NCBI GenBank assembly: GCA_947575805.1
Contig: CANPOY010000001.1
Span: forward strand, 91,141 to 155,140
DNA: 64,000 bases
Direction of reading: 5' to 3'
Source of the DNA: an uncultured Lachnospiraceae bacterium
Lineage (GTDB): Bacteria; Bacillota; Clostridia; Lachnospirales; Lachnospiraceae
The translations under genes were made by a program, and so were the position numbers. Positions 34,149 to 43,026 of the stretch are shown one piece after another. Under the pieces are notes generated by a model. The model searched no databases, had not been told where the DNA came from, and worked only from the letters and a program-made list of their open reading frames with translations. Position 1 is the stretch's first letter; every line of letters begins with the position of its first letter.

Positions 34149-35045
34149 CTACTGCTCATTATACCTCGCCAGAGCCTGGTATATTCTGAATGCCGACGCC
34201 GCTTCGCTGCGTGCCAGAGCCTCTTGCCGGTATTCCTCCTCCAGCCGCTTCCGGTTCTGTTTGTCCTTTATAACGAGCCTTTTATAGACCGCCTTCTCCA
34301 GGCGCAGCCTTTCCAGTCTCAGCTTCTCCAGGCGCTGCTTTTGCAGCCACTTCTGCTCCTGACGCTTTTTGAGCAGGGCCTTCAGACGCTTTTTCCGCAG
34401 CAGCTTTTGTTGCCGCCGTCTTTCCTGCTCGCACTTACTGCAGCCGGAATGCCAGCTCTGCCCCCGGTACTCCTCTTTGGATGCGCCGAAAAAGTGCGCG
34501 CTGTGATAGCCGTCGTGCCCGCCCATCCCCCGGCAGAACTGATAAGAGCTCCTGATGCTGCTTAAGACCCATGCCTCATATTCCGGATCGGCCTGCATCG
34601 CCCGATAGCCTTCCTGCGAAATATAGACGAAAACGGAATTCCCCCTGCTGTAGCCTCTCCGGGCCATCTGCGAAATCAGACGGTCAATATACCAGATGTA
34701 TTCCGCCAGACTCATGTCCATCTTATCCTTCGTTTCGGCGTCGGCCCCCCAGATCGCGGTTTCCGCCGTTCCTGCGGTTTCTGCCGTTCCCGCGGTTTTT
34801 TCCGGGCTGACGGCATTTTCCTTCCCACCAAACTTTTCCGCCTCAATATTGGCCATGCTTCGGGCAAATGTCATCTCCGATCTTCTTCCGTTACCACGGC
34901 TTCTTTCGGACTCCTGTCCGACTCTGTCATGCTTCCCCGGGCTGCTGTCCTCACATATTTTGCCGGGCGCCCTTTTATCCGTCCTGCGGTTTCCGCTTAA
35001 GCTTCTGTAATTTCCCACTCCGTAATTCATGTCAACCATGCTCAT
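34149..35045 (-). CDS. Uncharacterised charged protein with coiled-coil tail
   Basis: A 298-residue protein I do not recognise. The first about 75 residues are polar and probably disordered. A short Ala-Glu-Thr repeat (AGTAETAGTAETA) lies near residue 85-100. A central domain at about 110-190 has SLAEYIWYIDRLISQMARRG and VFVYISQEGYRAM. A CxxC-containing turn (SGCSKCEQE) is followed by about 80 residues very rich in Arg, Lys, Leu, Glu and Gln, a long basic helix likely to form a coiled coil or bind nucleic acid. The start is supported by AGGAGAGG. Nothing nearby hints at its role. Confidence 0.6.
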   Translation of the reverse strand: MSMVDMNYGVGNYRSLSGNRRTDKRAPGKICEDSSPGKHDRVGQESERSRGNGRRSEMTFARSMANIEAEKFGGKENAVSPEKTAGTAETAGTAETAIWGADAETKDKMDMSLAEYIWYIDRLISQMARRGYSRGNSVFVYISQEGYRAMQADPEYEAWVLSSIRSSYQFCRGMGGHDGYHSAHFFGASKEEYRGQSWHSGCSKCEQERRRQQKLLRKKRLKALLKKRQEQKWLQKQRLEKLRLERLRLEKAVYKRLVIKDKQNRKRLEEEYRQEALARSEAASAFRIYQALARYNEQ

Positions 35046-35172
35046 AACTGCCTCTCCTTATTTGCTGCCGTTCGCCTCATTTTCATCAAATATAATATCG
35101 TCATGAAACCAAAATATCTTTCCTGTTTTGACGTGAATCAGGGACTTATTTGACACAAACAAACTACCTGTC

Positions 35173-35218
35173 TGTCACTTTTTACCAGCCAGCGACTCTA
35201 ATTTTTGTCACTTTTTAC
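35173..35218 (+). repeat. Direct repeat upstream of glgC
   Basis: TGTCACTTTTTAC occurs at 35173-35185 and 35206-35218, exactly 33 bases apart (three helical turns), each followed by a GCC within a few bases. The spacing suits a protein bound on one face of the DNA. It is 85-130 bases before glgC. Confidence 0.4.
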
Positions 35219-35264
35219 AGGCCGTAAATTTTATAATCTACTATTCTTTTTTAGAATAAAATTA

Positions 35265-35270
35265 TATAAT
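35265..35270 (+). promoter_or_regulatory. Probable -10 box of glgCD
   Basis: Consensus TATAAT in an AT-rich stretch 34 bases before the glgC ATG. The -35 at the right distance (35242-35247, TATTCT) is weak, so an activator may be needed, perhaps at the direct repeats upstream. Another TATAAT lies at 35232-35237. Confidence 0.45.
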
Positions 35271-35303
35271 CTTAAGTAAGGTATTAAAGTAGGAGGTAAA
35301 AAT

Positions 35304-36512
35304 ATGGCAAAAGAAATGATTGCAATGCTTCTCGCCGGGGGACAAGGCTCCCGCCTGTACGCATTGACCGAAAAGCTGGCAAAGCCGGCAGTTCCGTTTG
35401 GCGGAAAATATCGGATTATTGATTTCCCTCTGTCCAATTGTGTCAATTCCGGTATTGACACGGTGGGCATCCTGACTCAGTACCAGCCTCTGGTGCTAAA
35501 TGAGTACATCGGGAACGGACAGCCCTGGGATCTGGACCGCCTTTATGGGGGAGTACATGTCCTGCCGCCTTACCAAAAGGCAAGCGGCTCGGACTGGTAT
35601 AAAGGAACGGCCAACGCGATTTACCAGAATATTTCCTTTATTGAGCGCTACGATCCGCAGTATGTGATCATCCTCTCCGGAGACCAGATCTGCAAGCAGG
35701 ATTACAACGATTTCCTGCAGTTCCATAAGGAGAAAAACGCGGAATTCAGCGTGGCCGTCATGGAAGTCCCCTGGGAAGAGGCTTCCCGTTTCGGGCTGAT
35801 GGTAGCGGACGATGACGATCGGATCACGGAATTCCAGGAGAAACCCAAAGAGCCCAAATCCAATCTTGCTTCCATGGGAATCTATATCTTCAACTGGGAC
35901 ATTCTGAAAAAGTACCTGAGCGAGGACGAGGCAGATTCCGGCTCCGAGAACGACTTCGGCAAAAATATTATTCCCAACCTCCTTCGGGACGGCCGGAAAA
36001 TGTATGCTTATCACTTTAACGGCTACTGGAAGGATGTGGGGACCATCTCTTCCCTGTGGGAAGCCAACATGGAAGTGCTGGATCCGGAACACAGCGGAAT
36101 CGACCTGTTTGACGAGAACTGGAAAATCTACAGCCGCAACAGCGGTATGACCGGACACAAGATAAACGCCGGCGCCATTGTGGAAAACTCCATGATCACC
36201 GACGGCTGCCGCATCAAGGGCACCGTAAAGCACTCCGTGCTGTTCGCCGGCGTAAAGGTGGAAAAAGACGCCGTCGTCGAGGACGCAGTAGTAATGGGCG
36301 GCACTGTCATTAAGGCAGGAGCCGTTGTAAAGCATTGCATTATAGCGGAAAACGTGACCATCGGCGAAAATGCCATCGTAGGTGCGATGCCTACCGAAAC
36401 CGAAAACGGCGTTGCCACAGTGGGTACAGGCATTACTATTGGCGATGGCGCAACGGTCGGGCCCAAGGCCATGATCAGAGATGACGTGAAAGGCGGTGAA
36501 GTACAATGTTAA
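35304..36512 (+). CDS. glgC: Glucose-1-phosphate adenylyltransferase, catalytic subunit
   Basis: A 402-residue enzyme that makes ADP-glucose from glucose 1-phosphate and ATP for glycogen synthesis. The N-terminal catalytic domain has [20 protein letters not shown] and [20 protein letters not shown]. The C-terminal part (about 290-402) forms a left-handed beta helix of hexapeptide repeats. An ideal AGGAGG lies before the ATG. The stop overlaps the start of glgD, so the two subunits are made together. Confidence 0.96.
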   Translation: MAKEMIAMLLAGGQGSRLYALTEKLAKPAVPFGGKYRIIDFPLSNCVNSGIDTVGILTQYQPLVLNEYIGNGQPWDLDRLYGGVHVLPPYQKASGSDWYKGTANAIYQNISFIERYDPQYVIILSGDQICKQDYNDFLQFHKEKNAEFSVAVMEVPWEEASRFGLMVADDDDRITEFQEKPKEPKSNLASMGIYIFNWDILKKYLSEDEADSGSENDFGKNIIPNLLRDGRKMYAYHFNGYWKDVGTISSLWEANMEVLDPEHSGIDLFDENWKIYSRNSGMTGHKINAGAIVENSMITDGCRIKGTVKHSVLFAGVKVEKDAVVEDAVVMGGTVIKAGAVVKHCIIAENVTIGENAIVGAMPTETENGVATVGTGITIGDGATVGPKAMIRDDVKGGEVQC

Positions 36513-37648
36513 ACACAAATATGAACGCGCTTGGCATTATTTTTCCCAACAGCTATGACGTGCTGGTTCCTGACCTGGTCAATGTGCGTATGATGGCCTC
36601 CATCCCCTTTGCCAGCCGTTATCGCCTGATAGATTTCATCTTGTCCAGTATGTCCCATTGCGATATAGATAATGTCTGCGTTATGGCAAACAACAACTAC
36701 CATTCCCTGATGGATCACCTGGGCTCCGGCCGTGAATGGGATCTGGTTCGCAAAAACGGCGGCTTAAATATTTTCCCTCCTTTTGCCGAAAAAGGGAACA
36801 AGCCATACAGCGGACGGGTGGACGCACTGGCTAGCCTGCTGGGCTTCCTGCGCAATCAAAAGGAAAAATATGTGGTCATCACCGATACAAACATTGTGAT
36901 GAACTTTGACTTCAATACCATGATCAAGTCTCATATTGAGAGCGGTGCTGATGTCACCGTGGCTTACAATGAACAGGAGCTTCCGGAAAGCCTTGTACAG
37001 TCAAAGTCTAATGACAAGGGCTTTTACTACACCTTTGGCATTGAGAACGGGCGGATTACCAAGATTTATGTGAATCCCCGGGAAACCGGCGTACAGAATT
37101 TCAGCATGAATATCTATCTGCTGGAACGTGAACTTCTGATTGACCTGATCAATACTGCTTTTGTTCGCGGGCAGGCTTATTTTGAGCGGGATGTCCTGCT
37201 GCCCAACCTGAACAAGCTGAACGTCCAGGCATATAAATATGACGGCTATGTAGCCCGTATAACCAACCTTAAGAGCTATTTTGACGAGAATATGAAGCTG
37301 CTGGACGATTACAATCTGGATTCTCTTTTCTCCGGATTCCCGATCTATACCAAGATCAGGGACGATACCCCCACCAGATATATTGAGGGTGCCAAGGTAC
37401 AGAATATCATGGTTGCAGACGGCTGTCTGATCGAGGGCGAGGTGGAAAACAGCATTCTGTTCAGAGGGGTAAAGATTGCCAAGGGCGCTAAGGTTAAGAA
37501 CTGCATTCTGATGCAGGGAACCGTGGTAGAGGCAGGAGCAAATATTGAGTATCTCATTGCGGACAAGAACGTACTGATTACCGCCGGAAAGGAAATGAAA
37601 GGCACGGATACCTTCCCCATTTATATCGGGAAGTCCAATACGATATAG
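36506..37648 (+). CDS. glgD: Glucose-1-phosphate adenylyltransferase regulatory subunit
   Basis: A 380-residue GlgC paralogue. The nucleotide-binding GGxGxRL motif is replaced ([20 protein letters not shown]), so it is expected to be inactive alone and to tune GlgC in a mixed tetramer, as in other Firmicutes. [20 protein letters not shown] keeps the fold signature. It overlaps glgC by 7 bp and is followed by a strong terminator. Confidence 0.94.
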   Translation: MLNTNMNALGIIFPNSYDVLVPDLVNVRMMASIPFASRYRLIDFILSSMSHCDIDNVCVMANNNYHSLMDHLGSGREWDLVRKNGGLNIFPPFAEKGNKPYSGRVDALASLLGFLRNQKEKYVVITDTNIVMNFDFNTMIKSHIESGADVTVAYNEQELPESLVQSKSNDKGFYYTFGIENGRITKIYVNPRETGVQNFSMNIYLLERELLIDLINTAFVRGQAYFERDVLLPNLNKLNVQAYKYDGYVARITNLKSYFDENMKLLDDYNLDSLFSGFPIYTKIRDDTPTRYIEGAKVQNIMVADGCLIEGEVENSILFRGVKIAKGAKVKNCILMQGTVVEAGANIEYLIADKNVLITAGKEMKGTDTFPIYIGKSNTI

Positions 37649-37762
37649 GATTGCACATGCCGCAGGCGATTAATGCAAAGAGAGACCGGCAAATGCTGAC
37701 GCCACATAGGCAAGCAATTTGGAAACAAAATAGGTCTACAGCTTTATGGGCGTTGCAAAGGC

Positions 37763-37810
37763 AAGAAAGACAGTGTAGGAAGCAGAAATGCTTTTTACAC
37801 TGTCTTTCTT
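37763..37810. terminator. Bidirectional intrinsic terminator between glgD and lgt
   Basis: A perfect 15-bp stem: 37763-37777 pairs with 37796-37810 (right arm TACACTGTCTTTCTT). T-rich sequence follows on both strands. It serves glgD from the left and lgt from the right, whose stop is at 37834. Confidence 0.85.
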
Positions 37811-37833
37811 ATATAGCGGTTGATGAAAGGTCT

Positions 37834-38724
37834 TTATCCTCTGCCTGTATTTTTTTCTCTGTCTTTCTCTTCTCTCCTCAGCCTGATCCGTACGAAAATG
37901 TCTGCCAGCACCGCAAAGGCCACCATCACCAGCGCCAGCACCTGGGATACCGGGACGGAAGTCCCGGGAATAAACAGGGTGTCCGTCCGGATTCCCTCTA
38001 TCCAGAAGCGTCCCAGTCCATATCCGCCAAGATAAAGCAGACAAAGCTCACCGTCAAACCTTTTGTGTTTCCGGTACACCAGAAGAAGTATCAGTATCAA
38101 CAGATTCCAGACACTCTCATACAGAAAAGTGGGATGCACATTAATATAATTCGCCCCCTCCGGAATATTGGCGGCAATCCGCTCCGTAATATCGCCGGGA
38201 TCCCTTACATCCGCAAGAGGAATCTGCATGGAAAACAGGCCGTTGTAATAATCTCCGAAAACCTCCCTGTTCATGAAATTGCCCCAGCGCCCGATCGCCT
38301 GTCCCAAAATCAGTCCCGGCATGGCGGTATCGCCGATCAGCAGCGGTTTCTTCTTCTTGATCCTGCACCAGACAAAAAGCGTGATAAAGGCTGCTATAAC
38401 CCCGCCGTAAATGGCAAGACCTCCGCTGCGCAGCTTGAAAATGCTGAGCAGATTATCCTTATAATCCTCCCAGGAAAATATGACGTAATAAATTCTCGCG
38501 CCAATCACGGAAAAAAGCACTGCCCAAATGGCAAAGTCCCAATAATCATCGGGATTCTGACCTGTCTTCTTTGCCACATGCAGCGCCATCCCCAGCCCCG
38601 CAAGGACTCCGATTCCGATCAAAAGCCCGTAAAACGCAATCTCAAAGCCAAAAATGCTGAAAGACCGGGGCACATTATGAAAATATATCCCCAGATTGGG
38701 AAATGCAATTTCGCCTGCGTTCAT
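37834..38724 (-). CDS. lgt: Prolipoprotein diacylglyceryl transferase
   Basis: A 296-residue membrane enzyme that moves diacylglycerol from phosphatidylglycerol to the lipobox cysteine of prelipoproteins. Seven hydrophobic segments are visible, and the signature GQAIGRWGNFMNREVFG is at about 135-150. ATG at 38724 follows AAAGGAG and is better than the ATG six codons upstream. The C-terminal 20 residues are highly charged. It is the last of a run with recD2 and ychF on the minus strand. Confidence 0.94.
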   Translation of the reverse strand: MNAGEIAFPNLGIYFHNVPRSFSIFGFEIAFYGLLIGIGVLAGLGMALHVAKKTGQNPDDYWDFAIWAVLFSVIGARIYYVIFSWEDYKDNLLSIFKLRSGGLAIYGGVIAAFITLFVWCRIKKKKPLLIGDTAMPGLILGQAIGRWGNFMNREVFGDYYNGLFSMQIPLADVRDPGDITERIAANIPEGANYINVHPTFLYESVWNLLILILLLVYRKHKRFDGELCLLYLGGYGLGRFWIEGIRTDTLFIPGTSVPVSQVLALVMVAFAVLADIFVRIRLRREEKDREKNTGRG

Positions 38725-38776
38725 AAAACTCCTTTCTTTCAATGACTGTTCCGCAGTCGCTTGGTTACCTTCCTCG

Positions 38777-39874
38777 CTAGACGTTGAACCTAAACAGAAT
38801 CACGTCGCCGTCCTGCACCACATAGTCTTTGCCTTCGATACCCACCAACCCTTTTTCACGGGCGGCTGCCAGCGAACCATGCTCCAGAAGATTTTTATAA
38901 TTCACCACTTCCGCTTTGATAAAGCCCCGCTCAAAGTCGGAATGGATCTTGCCTGCTGCCTGAGGTGCCTTTGTACCGATCCTGATGGTCCAGGCCCGGG
39001 TCTCATCCTCTCCTGCCGTCAGAAAGCTCATAAGTCCCAGCAGCGAATAGCTTGCCCTTACCAGCTTCTCCAGACCGGATTCCTTCAAGCCAAGATCCTC
39101 CAGGAACATTGCTTTCTCGTCGTCGTCCAGCTCCGAAATCTCCTGCTCGATCTGAGCACAGATCACAAACACTTCGCTCTTCTCACCTTCGGCAAACCTT
39201 CTCACCTCAGCCACTTTGGTGTTAGACGCGCCGTCATCCGCAAGGTCGTCCTCAGACACATTGGCACCATAGATCACAGGCTTCCAGGTCAGGAAATTAT
39301 ACTCCCGCATAAACGCCAGCTCATCCTCGTCCGTAATCTCCATGGTTTTCGCCTGCTTACCGCTCTCCAGATGGGCCTTGATCCTCTCCAGGAAAGCCTG
39401 TTCCTTGGCGGCTGCCTTATCCATTCTCGCGGCTTTGACCACCTTTGCCAGCCTTCTCTCCAGCACCTCCAGGTCTGAAAAAATCAGTTCAAAATTTATG
39501 GTCTCAATGTCCCTCAGAGGATTGACGCTGCCATCCACATGGACCACATTGCCGTCCTCAAAGCACCGCACCACATGCACGATGGCGTCCACTTCGCGAA
39601 TATTGCTCAGAAACTGGTTTCCCAGACCTTCTCCCTTGGATGCACCCTTGACCAGACCCGCAATGTCCACAAATTCAATCACTGCCGGAGTCACCTTCTT
39701 CGAATGATACATATTTCCCAGCAATTCCAGCCGCTCATCCGGCACCGCCACGACTCCCACATTGGGGTCTATGGTGCAGAAGGGATAATTGGCTGATTCT
39801 GCCCCCGCCTTTGTCAGTGAATTAAAAAGAGTGCTCTTCCCCACGTTCGGAAGTCCGATAATTCCCAGTTTCAT
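38777..39874 (-). CDS. ychF: Redox-responsive ribosome-binding ATPase YchF
   Basis: A 365-residue Obg-family protein with ATP preference. The P-loop is [17 protein letters not shown], followed by [21 protein letters not shown] coiled coil lies at about 120-180, and the C-terminal TGS domain (about 282-365) ends with [15 protein letters not shown]. Length matches the family. A promoter with 17-base spacing lies 74-102 bases upstream. Confidence 0.96.
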   Translation of the reverse strand: MKLGIIGLPNVGKSTLFNSLTKAGAESANYPFCTIDPNVGVVAVPDERLELLGNMYHSKKVTPAVIEFVDIAGLVKGASKGEGLGNQFLSNIREVDAIVHVVRCFEDGNVVHVDGSVNPLRDIETINFELIFSDLEVLERRLAKVVKAARMDKAAAKEQAFLERIKAHLESGKQAKTMEITDEDELAFMREYNFLTWKPVIYGANVSEDDLADDGASNTKVAEVRRFAEGEKSEVFVICAQIEQEISELDDDEKAMFLEDLGLKESGLEKLVRASYSLLGLMSFLTAGEDETRAWTIRIGTKAPQAAGKIHSDFERGFIKAEVVNYKNLLEHGSLAAAREKGLVGIEGKDYVVQDGDVILFRFNV

Positions 39875-39947
39875 TTTATCCTAATCTCCTTTGAAAATTT
39901 CTTGTTATTTTCTTTTCTTATAGTAAATAAGTCCTTTTCACTTTGGT

Positions 39948-39976
39948 AGTATAGCATAGTAATACCTAAAAGTAAA
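39948..39976 (-). promoter_or_regulatory. Promoter for ychF
   Basis: On the minus strand TTTACT (39971-39976), 17-base spacer, TATACT (39948-39953). The gap to the upstream recD2 stop is about 150 bases and holds nothing else obvious. Confidence 0.55.
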
Positions 39977-40025
39977 TCATTGTATTTCTATCGGCAGTCC
40001 TCCAGCAGTTTCATCAGACGGCTCT

Positions 40026-42278
40026 TCAGAATGCTCCTTTCCCAGACAGCCTCTCACGAAGCAGCGTATTCCTCTTTGTGACTGTCACATTCCTCACCGC
40101 ATAAGACAATGCTTTCTTCGTCCCCACGATGACAAGCACCTTCTTTGCCCTGGTAATGCCGGTGTAGATCAGATTCCTCTGGAGCATCACAAAATGATTC
40201 ATCATAACAGGCATTACCACAATCGGGTATTCGGATCCCTGCGCCTTATGGATCGTCGTCGCATAAGCATGGACCAATTCATCCAGTTCCGTCACATCAT
40301 ACTCTATACTCCGGCCCTCGAAATTAACGGTAAGGGTCCTGTCTCCCTCATTCACGGATTCGATCATACCAATGTCACCGTTAAAAACCTCTTTATCATA
40401 GTTATTCTTGATCTGCATCACCCTGTCGTCTTCCCTGAACGCATATCCGCTCCGATGCAGACACTTCCTGGGCATTGTCACCCTGCCCCTTCCCTTCATA
40501 AAAATATCATGCTCCGGCGGGTTGAGTGCTTCCTGTAAGGCCAGGTTCAGATTGGTTGCCCCGATTACCCCTTTCTGCATGGGGGTCAGCACTTGTATCT
40601 GCGAGGGCTCAACCCGGTAATACCCGGGCAGCTTCTCTTTCACCAGCTTCACGATCTGCGGCACTGCCGCTTCTGCATCTTCATTCTCCATAAAGAAGAA
40701 ATCCGAAGTTTTCCCATTGCTGATGTCCGGCATTCTGCCCTCATTCATGCGGTGGGCATTTGTGACTATGCGGCTCGTCTGGGCCTGTCTGAATATTCTC
40801 GTAAGCCTCACCACCGGAAAAACCCCGGAATCAATCATATCTCTGAGAACATTTCCCGCACCCACGGAAGGAAGCTGGTCAATATCCCCTACCATGATAA
40901 GCCGCATGGTCGGCGGAATGGCCTTCAAAAGCGAATTCATCAGAATGATGTCGATCATGGAACATTCATCCACGATCAATACATCTCCCTCCAGTGGATT
41001 CTCTTCGTTTCTCTGATAACCATCCGGCGGCTTGCATTCCAAAAGTCTGTGGATGGTCTTTGCTTCCAGGGAGGTTGCTTCCGTCATCCGCTTCGCTGCC
41101 CTGCCTGTGGGTGCAGCCAGCAATATGCGAAGTCCATATGCCCGAAATGCGGATATGATGCCATGTGTGGTAGTCGTCTTTCCTGTGCCGGGACCGCCTG
41201 TCAGCACCATCACCTTCGCTGTGGCTGCCAGTCTGATGGCATCCGCCTGGACTCCGTCATATTCCATCCCGGTCTTTGACTGGATTGCGTCAACGTCAAC
41301 CGAAAGGGCTTCATTTCCTGTACTCTTTCTCGCCTCCATAAGCCTTGTGTAGAGTTGATCCCCTGCAGGAGACGCAGCAAGCTTCTTCAATTTTCCGGCA
41401 ACACCCACTTCGGCAAAATAGAACGGCGGCAGGTAAACTGCCATACTTTTTTCTTCGTCATTCTGCCGGATATTCTTTTCCGGAATCAACTCTTCCTTTT
41501 TCAGCATTTCGTCCATTGTCATAACCACCGTCTGCGGCGATGCTTCCAACAGCTCCGAAGCTTTCTCTATAAGCTGCTGTTTCCCTGCATACACATGCCC
41601 TTCATTTGACAGCTCCGATAATACATACATCAGACCGCTTCTAAGCCGCACAAAGGACTCTTTCCCGAATCCCAGCTTCCCGGCAATCTGATCTGCGGTC
41701 TTGAATCCAATGCCCCATATATCATCCGCCAGCCGATACGGATTCTCCTTCATTACGGCAATGCTGCCATTGCCGTATTGCCGATATATCTTTGCGGCAT
41801 AAGACGTGGAAACCTGATGCTCCTGCAAAAAGAGCATTATATTTTTCACCTCTTTCTGCCGCTCCCATGATTCGGCGATCATCCGGATCCGCTTCCTGCC
41901 AATACCCTCTATCTCAATCAGGAGGTCGATATTGTTCTCGATAACAGTAAAGGTATCTACACCGTATTTCTGAACAATCTTCCTGGCAAACTTCGGTCCC
42001 ACACCCCTGATCAGCCCGGAACCAAGATATTTCTCCATCCCGTAAACGGTGGCCGGAAGTGTCTCCTCCCAGTTTTCCGCCACGAACTGCCTGCCATATT
42101 TGGCATCTACCTTCCAGTTTCCTTCCGCTATCAGGACTGATCCCACGTTTGCATCTATCATGTTGCCAATCACCGGCACTAAGTCACTATAATCCTTAAC
42201 CCTGCACTTTAAGACGGAATACCCGTTTTCCGGATTCTGATATGTAATTCTTTCAACTACACAACGGATCTTCTGCAA
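40026..42278 (-). CDS. recD2: RecD2 family ATP-dependent DNA helicase
   Basis: A 750-residue SF1B helicase. The N-terminal region has an OB-like domain and helix-hairpin-helix segments (LIEIEGIGRKRIRMIAESW). Motor motifs are GGPGTGKTTTTHGIISAF, VDECSMID, GDIDQLPSVGAGNVL and, near the end, TTIHKAQGSEYPIVV. RecD2 works apart from RecBC in repair and fork stability in Gram-positives. The start is TTG at 42278 with GGGAGGG upstream; no ATG fits the N-terminus better. Confidence 0.94.
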   Translation of the reverse strand: MQKIRCVVERITYQNPENGYSVLKCRVKDYSDLVPVIGNMIDANVGSVLIAEGNWKVDAKYGRQFVAENWEETLPATVYGMEKYLGSGLIRGVGPKFARKIVQKYGVDTFTVIENNIDLLIEIEGIGRKRIRMIAESWERQKEVKNIMLFLQEHQVSTSYAAKIYRQYGNGSIAVMKENPYRLADDIWGIGFKTADQIAGKLGFGKESFVRLRSGLMYVLSELSNEGHVYAGKQQLIEKASELLEASPQTVVMTMDEMLKKEELIPEKNIRQNDEEKSMAVYLPPFYFAEVGVAGKLKKLAASPAGDQLYTRLMEARKSTGNEALSVDVDAIQSKTGMEYDGVQADAIRLAATAKVMVLTGGPGTGKTTTTHGIISAFRAYGLRILLAAPTGRAAKRMTEATSLEAKTIHRLLECKPPDGYQRNEENPLEGDVLIVDECSMIDIILMNSLLKAIPPTMRLIMVGDIDQLPSVGAGNVLRDMIDSGVFPVVRLTRIFRQAQTSRIVTNAHRMNEGRMPDISNGKTSDFFFMENEDAEAAVPQIVKLVKEKLPGYYRVEPSQIQVLTPMQKGVIGATNLNLALQEALNPPEHDIFMKGRGRVTMPRKCLHRSGYAFREDDRVMQIKNNYDKEVFNGDIGMIESVNEGDRTLTVNFEGRSIEYDVTELDELVHAYATTIHKAQGSEYPIVVMPVMMNHFVMLQRNLIYTGITRAKKVLVIVGTKKALSYAVRNVTVTKRNTLLRERLSGKGAF

Positions 42279-42342
42279 TTTTCTTCCACCCTCCCGATTT
42301 CTGATTCTTCCCCCGCATGCCTTACCCTCATAAAGTCATGCA

Positions 42343-42378
42343 AAAACACCGCTCCGATTTTCGCGGAAGCGGTGTTTT
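42343..42378 (-). terminator. Intrinsic terminator of cheY-like gene
   Basis: AAAACACCGCT (minus strand, 42368-42378) pairs with AGCGGTGTTTT (42343-42353). A T-run follows on the minus strand. It lies just after the cheY-like stop and before recD2. Confidence 0.8.
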
Positions 42379-42423
42379 ACGCAAGGTTGACAGACTTATT
42401 TGATTCAGTTTATCTTTTCCTGC

Positions 42424-42804
42424 CTATCTGCCCCCGCCGCCGTACATGCTGCAACGTCTTAAAGCCTCCAGCACCGTAGACGCCTGAAAGGGTTTTATGA
42501 TAAAATCCATGGTGCCGTTTCGCATGGCTTCCATCACCATGGTATTCTGTCCCATGGCAGAGCACATAATGATCTTGGCATCGCCGTCGAATTCCCGAAT
42601 AGCCTTAACCGCAGCCATGCCTGTCATATCCGGCATGGTAATATCCATCGTCACTATATCAGGCTTTAATTCCTTATATCTCTCTATTGCCTCTATACCG
42701 TTTTCGGCCTCTCCCACCACGGTATATCCGTTCTTTTCCATTATTTCCCTGAGCACTCCCCGCATGAACAGCGCATCATCCACAATCAAAATTCTAACTG
42801 CCAT
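42424..42804 (-). CDS. Stand-alone CheY-like response regulator
   Basis: A single receiver domain of about 126 residues: VRILIVDDALFMRGVLREIM, the phosphorylated Asp in DIVTMDITMPDMTGMAAV, Ser in IIMCSAMG and Lys in DFIIKPFQ. It has no output domain. ATG at 42804 follows AGAGGATG; an earlier ATG 11 codons upstream is less likely. No chemotaxis or kinase gene is near. A terminator follows, so it is probably a one-gene unit. The closing Gly-Gly-Gly-Gly-Arg tail is unusual but short. Confidence 0.88.
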   Translation of the reverse strand: MAVRILIVDDALFMRGVLREIMEKNGYTVVGEAENGIEAIERYKELKPDIVTMDITMPDMTGMAAVKAIREFDGDAKIIMCSAMGQNTMVMEAMRNGTMDFIIKPFQASTVLEALRRCSMYGGGGR

Positions 42805-43026
42805 GACATCCTCTTTCTGTTTTCCAAAAACTCCCATGCCGGGGCAAAAATCCGGAACGGAGGTTACTACCGATTCTTTTTTATTTTATCATAGTCTTCC
42901 CGGGAATTCCAGTCTTCATTTTTGCAGAGTACCAGAAAATCAACGCCCCCTCGGCAGCCCGCAGAATTTCCGGAACGCGCCCGTGTGCCTTACGCCGTCA
43001 CCTGACTCATTATCCGTCACCGGTCC

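Noticed and set aside
35496..36518. 340-residue frame antisense to glgC
   Set aside because: Lies wholly opposite a clear glgC with full domain match; composition mirrors the codon bias of glgC.
37651..38745. 364-residue plus-strand frame over lgt
   Set aside because: Antisense to a convincing lgt and crosses the strong terminator at 37763-37810; no domain recognised.
42838..43026. Possible promoter or operator (TTCCCGGGAA palindrome) before the cheY-like gene
   Set aside because: A -10-like TATGAT is present but no -35 at the right distance; the 10-base palindrome alone is too short to support a site.
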